This document shows positions 1-5,164 of a DNA stretch of 5,164 nt, one piece after another. The stretch comes from Bacteroidales bacterium (GTDB lineage Bacteria; Bacteroidota; Bacteroidia; Bacteroidales; ML635J-15). Made by a program: the position numbers and the translations under genes. The stretch covers positions 1 through 5,164 of the forward strand of contig JAQVEY010000216.1 in assembly GCA_028697515.1 (NCBI GenBank), given 5' to 3'. The notes under the pieces were generated by a model. That model saw nothing but the letters and a program-made list of their open reading frames with translations, was not told the DNA's origin and ran no database searches. Within the stretch, counting starts at the first letter, position 1; every line of letters begins with the position of its first letter.

Positions 1-11
1 GAAAACAAATA

Positions 12-740
12 CTAATTCATGCTTACATAACGCTGAGGATTGAAATATTCGTCACATAAAGCTATTTCGACATATTGATCATTAAGTGCTGAGCTCGACA
101 TACTCAATGCGAATTCCTTAACTAAAGCTAGAAATTCCTCACTTTCCCAATATTCTTGACTAGAGACCATGTAGAACAGGAATCCGTCTTCTTCTTTTAT
201 CAGAATAATACTTTTAGTTGTTCCATCTGTAAAGCCAGTCTCAGTAAGGTAGTCCCCAACTGCTTTAACTTCAGCAATAGTAACAGATTCATCGTACTCA
301 ATTTCAGTACCATCAAATTCCATTATCTGATAATCATCATCTCCCATTTCAGGCATTTTAACAACTTTGAGAGTTTCTAGCTTAGTATCACACAAATGAA
401 TTTCAACTTCTTCTCCGTCAAAAACATCTTTAGATAAATTATATGCGAAGGTTTCTGCTATAAGAATATAATCTTCATCTTTTTCATACCCTTCCTTGAC
501 AACCATTCTAAATTGATAGATATCGCCTTCTTTAGTCAACTGAACAGTTTTTGTATCATCACCCTCTGTAAAGCCTTGTTCCTGCAAATATTTACCAACA
601 AGATCTGCTTCTGCTTCAGTAACTTTGTCTGTATAATACAATTCTGTACTGTCAAACATCTTTTTCTTACCATAATTCGAACAAGAAACAATTCCTGCAG
701 CGGTAACAGCTAAAACCATTAAAATAATTACTCTTTTCAT
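12..740 (-). CDS. Lipoprotein with two tandem copies of an uncharacterised domain
   Basis: This 242-residue protein starts with a short lipoprotein signal: MKR, a hydrophobic core at about residues 4-19, then lipobox IVSC with Cys20 as the predicted lipidation site. The residues after Cys20 (SNYGKKK) are basic and lack the acidic run that marks surface-exported Bacteroidota lipoproteins, so a periplasm-facing anchor is more likely (inference). The mature part is two copies of one domain, about residues 32-127 and 145-239, in register at an offset of 112-113. Shared landmarks are VGKYL/VGDYL (48 and 161), GFTEG/GFTDG (56 and 169) and VEIHLCD/VEIALCD (112 and 224). By-eye identity is 35-40%. 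The first copy resembles a small domain I loosely recall from other bacterial envelope proteins, but I cannot name a family or function. The ATG at 740 is chosen because it directly precedes the signal peptide. No Shine-Dalgarno is visible, as is usual in Bacteroidota. The protease stop lies 80 bases upstream, so cotranscription is possible but unproven. Confidence 0.9.
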   Translation of the reverse strand: MKRVIILMVLAVTAAGIVSCSNYGKKKMFDSTELYYTDKVTEAEADLVGKYLQEQGFTEGDDTKTVQLTKEGDIYQFRMVVKEGYEKDEDYILIAETFAYNLSKDVFDGEEVEIHLCDTKLETLKVVKMPEMGDDDYQIMEFDGTEIEYDESVTIAEVKAVGDYLTETGFTDGTTKSIILIKEEDGFLFYMVSSQEYWESEEFLALVKEFALSMSSSALNDQYVEIALCDEYFNPQRYVSMN

Positions 741-773
741 GTTACAAAAATTAAATTAATAATACTATATATC

Positions 774-794
774 AAAACAAATATAATTTGTTTT
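774..794 (-). terminator. AT-rich perfect palindrome, possible weak terminator
   Basis: AAAACAAAT, a 3-base spacer and ATTTGTTTT form a perfect inverted repeat with 9-bp arms. It starts 27 bases past the protease stop on the minus strand, and its 3' arm ends in TTTT, so it could act as a weak intrinsic terminator. It could also work from the plus side because it is symmetric. With only one G-C pair per arm the hairpin would be weak. An operator for a dimeric regulator of the lipoprotein gene is an equally open reading. The repeat is seen directly; its function is inferred. Confidence 0.35.
778..785 (-). promoter_or_regulatory. Candidate Bacteroidota -7 element for the lipoprotein gene
   Basis: On the minus strand these bases read TATATTTG, an exact match to the Bacteroidota -7 consensus TAnnTTTG, 37 bases before the lipoprotein ATG. 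The nearest upstream TTTG that could serve as a -33 element is about 29 bases away, beyond the usual spacing of roughly 17-23, so only half of the promoter is supported. The element sits inside the 774-794 palindrome, which would make that palindrome well placed as an operator. In AT-rich DNA the match could easily be chance. Confidence 0.25.
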
Positions 795-820
795 ATGCTT
801 AATTGTTAATTACCCAAAAA

Positions 821-3800
821 TTAATTTTTAACAATTTTAAAAACCTCGTTTCTGTCCTTATTACTTATTTTTATGAAATAGACACCATTTGCATAATCTG
901 TCAAATCTAAAAATGAATTCTCAAAATTATTTATAAAGGCTATCCTTTTTCCTGTTATATCAGTAATTTCAACATCATTCGAAGATTTGTCAGGATTGTT
1001 AATAAAAAACAAACCATCACTTGGATTTGGCCAAATCTCCACAACTGAATTGGATTTATTAACAATATCATTACAAATATCGGGAATAAGTTCAACCTCT
1101 ACAAATGGAGACAAACATTCTGGAGTGGAAATTTCCCAGTCATAAAAGTAATAATAATAATCTGTTGGTCCTGTACTGGCAGAACTATTCTTGATACTTA
1201 CAACCCCATCAATTGTATATGGATAACTCAAACTAGCCTCAGTATTCGATCTAAACAAATTTGGTGCTCCCATACCTACAAGCTGAAGATTAGTCCCAAT
1301 CGGCACATACATATTCAAATCTATTCGAGATACTCCGTTAGAACAATAAACGTTCTCCTGAGCAATGATTTCCTGAGTTTGAGTTCTTAAAGCAATAGTT
1401 CTGTAGCCTTCACCATCAGCATTTATTTCAACGGATTCAAGTAAAAATGGAATATATGCATCAAAAACCAGATAATGAATATAATCAGGATTTCCGAATG
1501 GACCTCCTCCAACGGTACAATTTGTTTCGCCAACATTGAACGATTGACTCTCATAAACTTCCTGAACGTAATATATCAAAGGCTCAGTCAGTGCGGGATG
1601 CTCCCAATTATTACCTACAAATACTGGAGTTTCAGCCTCAGGATCATCATACCAGTTCAAAATACCTTCTGCTTCTATATCAATTGTAAAACTCATATCA
1701 TTACAAGCCATAATATCATCAATTACAGGAGCGGCAGGCATTTCGACATGAATATAATCTGTTTTTAGCAAATAGTTTTCACCAAATTCATTTTCAACAG
1801 TAAGTTTAACTGAATATACACCGTTTTGAGTATAGGTATGAACTGGATTTTGTTCAGCTGAATAAGTTTCATCACCAAAGTCCCATTCCCATGAAGTTGG
1901 TGAATTCAATGAATTATCTGTGAATTCAATTACTCCATCACAAGTGTATTGTTTATCGGAAGTAAAATATGGAGTTGGAGGGTTTTCATTGCCTATGCAA
2001 TCATATTGAATCTCAAATCCTGCCAGACTTAAACCTGCATCAGAATGAAATGCAATTGTAATATACTCTCCAGTTGAAGAAATTGTTCCTGGATTTCCGG
2101 TAGTGTTACAATAATAATTAGAATTTATTAGTGTTGCAGCAGTTGAACTACCATCATAAAAAGCAATATAGTCATAATCGCATGTTCCACCACTTCCAGG
2201 TTCTATATCAAGTTCAAGAATATTAAGAATAATTTGCTCCGAACCTGCAGCATAAATAGTCAAACTTGCATCAGTATTATCAATATAATTACCTGTCGGT
2301 CCTCCTGCATCATAAATCAATCCGTTGCACTGATTAACAACAGTGTTACCTGAAGTAGGCATTATTGTCATACAGGGTATTGATTCATCAATTACTACAA
2401 AATCTTCAATTAACTCAGTATCCGAACCACAAGCACCTCCGTTAACCTGCAACTGGACATCAAAGAATCCGAAATCAGTATAAGTATGAACAGGATGGAT
2501 GTCAGTTGAAGTGCTTCCATCACCGAAATCCCATAAAAAATCATCTCCATTGTAACTTTGGTTAATGAACTGAACTTCAAAAGGTGGAGTACAACTTTCG
2601 GTAAAACCGGCATCAAAACCTGCGTGAACTTCCGCAACATAAGGGTCAGCAACACCAATGGCATAAAATCCATCACCTACAGCTTTAACTTCAACTGAAC
2701 AGGCTCCGTATAAATCTGACGCAGCTTGCATAGCATAAAACCATGCATCATGATAATTACAATTTGGGGTAAGATAAACTGTTTGTAATCTAAAAGTAAT
2801 TTGTTCAGCCTTATCCATTCCAATACCTGTTACACTATATTCATGTCCCAGGTCATTTGTACCACTGCCTCCTACACTGACAAGATAAAACCAATAACAC
2901 AATGGAGACATATTTGTATGAACACCACCATTATCTTCGGTACCCCATACCCAGTACTCTCCCTGATATGTATCAGGTTTGCCCGAAGAATTGGGATCAG
3001 CTAAGGACCTAAATACCATACCTATATCCTCTCCCACAGTCCAATCGGCATAAGCAGGAACAGAATAAAACTCGATTGCAGTACCGAAAATATCGCTGAA
3101 AGATTCATTTAAAGCTCCGGATTCGTCCTGATAAACAAGATTACAAGTGTATGAAGTCAATCCGTGTGTTATTTCATGCCCACAAATATCAACAGTAGTT
3201 AATGGTGTTACTGTTTCAGTTCCATCACCATAAGTCATCCATTGTCCATTCCAAAAAGCATTTAAATTTGATCCGTATCCGTATTCAACAAGATTAAAAT
3301 GTACAAAAGACCACAAAGGATAATCATCATCATCAATACTATGTCTTCCGTGAACGTTAAGGTAATAGTCATAAGTTGCAGCAGTAGCAAAATGTCCGTC
3401 TGTGGCATATTCATCAAGTTGAGGATTGGCATTGTTCCAGTAATTATCTGCATCAGTAAATTCAGTTGCTGCTTCATAGTCAGTACCCATATTACAATTT
3501 AATGTTCTGATTCCTCCTCCTCTTGTATTATCTTTAAGAATATACTCTGTTCCTGTATATTCTGTATTTATTTGTCTCTCTCCGCTATATTGAGTTTCCG
3601 CAGTTCCAATTTCATCTGATTCATGAATTATGGACAAATCAAACAAAACTTCTCCAGTATTGGCATCAACATATACATTTTTCCTGACTATAGGTTTTTT
3701 TGAATAGATATTGAATTTATATGCAGTCCTAAGATTTGATTTATGTATGCCTGCCTTGTCAGAAACAATAACTTTTTCGGCAATCGGATAATAACTGGCA

Positions 3801-4318
3801 GAGTAATCACCTGTAAATTCTTTCAGCAATTGTTCCTCTCCTTCGTCCTGCCACATATACAATTCTCCTCCTATATAATCCATAGCATTTTGCAATGCCT
3901 GTTCTTCGCTTAATGCAAAACTCGTATTTATCTGAATATCATCTAAAATTTCACCATTCAGTGCAAAAACCCTGTCATTATCGGTCTGAATCAGCCATGC
4001 TGAAAACTCTACTGGTATTCCGTTATATGTCTGAATATAACGATGCGTTTGTTGCATGTCACGATTTTTTTGAACGTTTTTTAACTCAAAATCTAAGTTT
4101 TCGTTCTTTAAAAATTTTTTGGTATATGTCAACGATTTATCAACATTCATACTTATATCTTTTCTAAAATGTATAAATACAGGAACTTCGATAAATTCTT
4201 TGAATCTGACAATATCAGCTCCGGAAGCAAATTTTTCCGCATCATTTCCTTTGTATATCTGTGAGAACAATATCTGTGAAAACAGAATGGGGATTAAAAG
4301 TAAAAGTATTTTTTTCAT
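821..4318 (-). CDS. Secreted M4 (thermolysin-like) zinc metalloprotease with PKD, CUB and T9SS sorting domains
   Basis: This 1165-residue secreted endopeptidase opens with a Sec signal peptide (likely cut before Gln20). An FTP/PepSY inhibitory propeptide follows (about 60-230, including QTYNGIPV near 96). The catalytic domain spans about 238-556. HEITH gives zinc ligands His381 and His385 and catalytic Glu382; the third ligand is Glu405 in GALNESFSD. Tyr396, Asp409 and His467 (DNGGVH) match thermolysin Tyr157, Asp170 and His231, and NAFW (353-356) matches its substrate-binding strand. Asp377, Glu416, Asp425 and Glu430 match the thermolysin double calcium site, so the enzyme should be active. 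After it come PKD 1 (about 567-643, WDFGDG at 596), a CUB domain (about 649-774; Cys664, 713, 737, 774; likely calcium residues Glu706, Asp716, Asp760), PKD 2 (about 783-860, WDFGD at 812), an Ig-like segment (about 862-925), an unassigned beta-rich region (about 925-1075) and a type A T9SS sorting domain (about 1087-1165; WPNPS, then NGVYFIKI). The start directly precedes the signal peptide. The substrate is unknown; a nutritional or matrix-degrading role is inference. Confidence 0.96.
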   Translation of the reverse strand: MKKILLLLIPILFSQILFSQIYKGNDAEKFASGADIVRFKEFIEVPVFIHFRKDISMNVDKSLTYTKKFLKNENLDFELKNVQKNRDMQQTHRYIQTYNGIPVEFSAWLIQTDNDRVFALNGEILDDIQINTSFALSEEQALQNAMDYIGGELYMWQDEGEEQLLKEFTGDYSASYYPIAEKVIVSDKAGIHKSNLRTAYKFNIYSKKPIVRKNVYVDANTGEVLFDLSIIHESDEIGTAETQYSGERQINTEYTGTEYILKDNTRGGGIRTLNCNMGTDYEAATEFTDADNYWNNANPQLDEYATDGHFATAATYDYYLNVHGRHSIDDDDYPLWSFVHFNLVEYGYGSNLNAFWNGQWMTYGDGTETVTPLTTVDICGHEITHGLTSYTCNLVYQDESGALNESFSDIFGTAIEFYSVPAYADWTVGEDIGMVFRSLADPNSSGKPDTYQGEYWVWGTEDNGGVHTNMSPLCYWFYLVSVGGSGTNDLGHEYSVTGIGMDKAEQITFRLQTVYLTPNCNYHDAWFYAMQAASDLYGACSVEVKAVGDGFYAIGVADPYVAEVHAGFDAGFTESCTPPFEVQFINQSYNGDDFLWDFGDGSTSTDIHPVHTYTDFGFFDVQLQVNGGACGSDTELIEDFVVIDESIPCMTIMPTSGNTVVNQCNGLIYDAGGPTGNYIDNTDASLTIYAAGSEQIILNILELDIEPGSGGTCDYDYIAFYDGSSTAATLINSNYYCNTTGNPGTISSTGEYITIAFHSDAGLSLAGFEIQYDCIGNENPPTPYFTSDKQYTCDGVIEFTDNSLNSPTSWEWDFGDETYSAEQNPVHTYTQNGVYSVKLTVENEFGENYLLKTDYIHVEMPAAPVIDDIMACNDMSFTIDIEAEGILNWYDDPEAETPVFVGNNWEHPALTEPLIYYVQEVYESQSFNVGETNCTVGGGPFGNPDYIHYLVFDAYIPFLLESVEINADGEGYRTIALRTQTQEIIAQENVYCSNGVSRIDLNMYVPIGTNLQLVGMGAPNLFRSNTEASLSYPYTIDGVVSIKNSSASTGPTDYYYYFYDWEISTPECLSPFVEVELIPDICNDIVNKSNSVVEIWPNPSDGLFFINNPDKSSNDVEITDITGKRIAFINNFENSFLDLTDYANGVYFIKISNKDRNEVFKIVKN

Positions 4319-4517
4319 TATAAATTATTTAAAGCGTAAATTTAAATAAAAGACCTGAATAAAATATATTGGTTGCAATAAATTGGCAATAATTTTATAA
4401 ATAAATACATACAAAGGAATTTCAAATGGTGAAAACATACGATGTTACGACAAAAAGAATTTAGGAATATATAAAAATAACGTCTTGATTATTTACATTA
4501 ATTTGGGTTTTGGCGTG

Positions 4518-4525
4518 TATTTTTG
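4518..4525 (+). promoter_or_regulatory. Candidate plus-strand Bacteroidota -7 element
   Basis: TATTTTTG is an exact match to TAnnTTTG and is followed by GCATTTGC, a plausible start-site context. TTG or TTTG motifs upstream sit either 12 or 30 bases away, outside the usual -33 spacing, so the promoter is incomplete as seen. If used, it would transcribe toward the inverted repeat at 4605-4672, against the direction of all the genes here. Confidence 0.22.
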
Positions 4526-4604
4526 CATTTGCATTGGATTGGGGTGTGGTGTCAAAAAATCATGACAAAACCGGCGATGTTCAATTCATAATTCTTTTAA
4601 AATG

Positions 4605-4672
4605 GGCAATTGTAGGTTTGATTCATGGTTCGATTCCACTCACCAACCATGAATCAAACCTACATAATTGCC
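4605..4672. repeat. Long inverted repeat (hairpin), about 26-bp arms and 14-base loop
   Basis: The left arm (4605-4630) and right arm (4645-4672) are reverse complements of each other apart from a 2-base AT insertion at 4664-4665 in the right arm. The uninterrupted core is 19 bp: 4612-4630 pairs with 4645-4663, including GTAGGTTTGATTCATGGTT. Pairing partly resumes outside the arms (ATGG against CCAT) across one extra G. It begins 30 bases beyond the stop of the minus-strand membrane-protein gene. On the plus strand it is followed within about 10 bases by T-rich DNA. Such a long stem exceeds a typical intrinsic terminator. Candidates are a terminator or 3'-end stabiliser, a REP- or MITE-like palindrome, or the end of a small RNA. 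The structure is certain; its role is not. Confidence 0.88.
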
Positions 4673-4702
4673 ATGTTATATTTTTGTATTTTTTCACTTA
4701 TA

Positions 4703-5164
4703 CTATATTTTTTTTAGCTTCTTATATGTCTGATAATCAGCAAGATTCCATTCCAGCCAGTTCATGTGGTCATATCTTTGATAGAACTTCTCAACTTTCA
4801 TAAAGACTTCCAGCTCATAAGTATAAATATCCCATAAATACGACTGATGAATATCAAAAGGCATTGCTTTTTCTTGAACTGAATTTATTTCTTCCAGTTC
4901 GCTCAGACTTTTAAAGGTGTATGGTAATGCCGAATTATTAAGCCTTGACATAAACCTAAAATCAATCAAAGCTCTGTCGTAATGTTTGAAATTGAATTTC
5001 GCAATGTGTAAATCCCAATTGACACAGGTAGTCATGGCAAGCACAAAAACCAAAGCCATACCGTTAATACGCCACAAATAGTATGATGATTTTTTATTGA
5101 TGATTTTAATGATTATAGTTGTCAAACCAATTATTGTCAACAAAAGGAAAAACAATACTGCTAT
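4703..5164 (-). CDS. Membrane protein, DUF4173/DUF4153-like, C-terminal part (5' end outside window)
   Basis: The frame is open from the stop at 4703 to the window edge, giving 153 visible residues. The codons before the first possible TTG start (5155) read IAV and continue the same hydrophobic segment, so the true start lies outside and this is a 3' partial gene. The visible part begins with a membrane helix (about the first 22 residues, ending IIIKII) and a basic loop (NKKSSYYLWR). A second hydrophobic stretch follows (MALVFVLAMTTCV), then VNWDLHIAKFNF and a roughly 100-residue soluble tail rich in aromatic and charged residues. The VNWDLHIAKFN stretch just after the last helix, followed by a segment resembling LDxxYLLSLS (here IDFRFMSRLN), is what I recall from the C-termini of DUF4173-type multi-pass proteins. 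These have no established function. The family call rests on motif memory, while the coding call is firm. Its transcript would run into the inverted repeat at 4605-4672. Confidence 0.75.
   Translation of the reverse strand: MAVLFFLLLTIIGLTTIIIKIINKKSSYYLWRINGMALVFVLAMTTCVNWDLHIAKFNFKHYDRALIDFRFMSRLNNSALPYTFKSLSELEEINSVQEKAMPFDIHQSYLWDIYTYELEVFMKVEKFYQRYDHMNWLEWNLADYQTYKKLKKI

Larger units (their letters stand above)
4319..4702. other. 384-base intergenic region with no convincing gene
   Basis: This gap separates the membrane-protein stop from the protease start. Its right part holds the long inverted repeat (4605-4672) followed on the plus strand by T-rich sequence (4676-4696). The middle (4505-4604) is less AT-rich and holds a plus-strand TAnnTTTG match at 4518-4525. 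The left part (4319-4500) is very AT-rich and should carry the protease promoter, but I find no complete -33/-7 pair on the minus strand there. Open frames crossing the region are short and look fortuitous. Confidence 0.7.

Noticed and set aside
2410..2676. Minus-strand 88-codon frame inside the protease gene
   Set aside because: It is a frame-shifted shadow of the first PKD region; the 1165-residue frame is continuous and fully explained by domains.
3895..4167. Plus-strand frames of 66-97 codons antisense to the protease and lipoprotein genes (this one is the clearest; others lie at 156-380, 513-713, 1475-1768, 2801-3004 and 3299-3502)
   Set aside because: All lie wholly antisense to well-supported genes, lack recognisable domains, and have compositions typical of reverse-strand reading.
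4372..4392. Imperfect tandem repeat (TTGCAATAAA then TTGGCAATAA)
   Set aside because: Only two short, inexact copies in AT-rich DNA; chance is the simplest explanation.
4325..4438. Minus-strand 37-codon hydrophobic open frame ending just before the protease ATG
   Set aside because: It is short and lies in very AT-rich DNA where Phe/Ile/Leu/Tyr codons arise by default. It has no initiation signal, so a leader peptide cannot be excluded but is not supported.
4628..4646. tRNA T-arm-like sequence GGTTCGATTCCACTCACCA inside the hairpin
   Set aside because: The T-stem has two mismatches, the acceptor length does not fit, and no D-arm, anticodon arm or 5' acceptor strand exists upstream. It may be chance; an attachment-site remnant would need a matching intact tRNA elsewhere.
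4510..4803. Plus-strand open frame of 97 codons with a TTG start
   Set aside because: It runs through both arms of the inverted repeat and then antisense into the membrane-protein gene. It has no signal, domain or ribosome-binding context and no family resemblance.

Overview
The window is AT-rich and looks like chromosome from a Bacteroidota (Bacteroidetes) bacterium. The evidence is a large secreted protease with PKD repeats and a C-terminal type IX secretion (T9SS) sorting domain, genes without Shine-Dalgarno sequences, and a few matches to the Bacteroidota -7 element TAnnTTTG. All three recognisable genes lie on the minus strand, so transcription runs from the right end of the window to the left.

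Right end (4703-5164): the C-terminal part of a membrane protein resembling the DUF4173/DUF4153 group. Its frame stays open to the window edge, so its start is outside. Next comes a 384-base gap (4319-4702). It holds a long, nearly perfect inverted repeat (4605-4672, arms of about 26 bp, 14-base loop) about 30 bases past the membrane-protein stop. It also holds a plus-strand TAnnTTTG match at 4518-4525 and about 285 bases of AT-rich leader before the protease.

Centre (821-4318): a 1165-residue thermolysin-like (M4) zinc metalloprotease. It reads as signal peptide, FTP/PepSY propeptide, a catalytic domain with every key residue intact, PKD, CUB, PKD, an Ig-like segment, an unassigned beta-rich region and a T9SS type A sorting domain. 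It should cross the inner membrane by Sec, pass through the outer membrane by T9SS, and act outside the cell or on its surface.

Left end (12-740): a small lipoprotein made of two diverged copies of one roughly 95-residue domain. It lies 80 bases downstream of the protease, with an AT-rich perfect palindrome (774-794) in the gap.

Overall this is an ordinary secreted-protease neighbourhood. I see no defence system, CRISPR array, intact mobile element, rRNA or tRNA. The least explained items are the long intergenic hairpin (possibly the 3' end of a small plus-strand RNA), the duplicated lipoprotein domain and the unassigned region near the protease C-terminus. Nothing in the sequence ties the three genes into one pathway beyond shared orientation and the envelope or extracellular location of their products.
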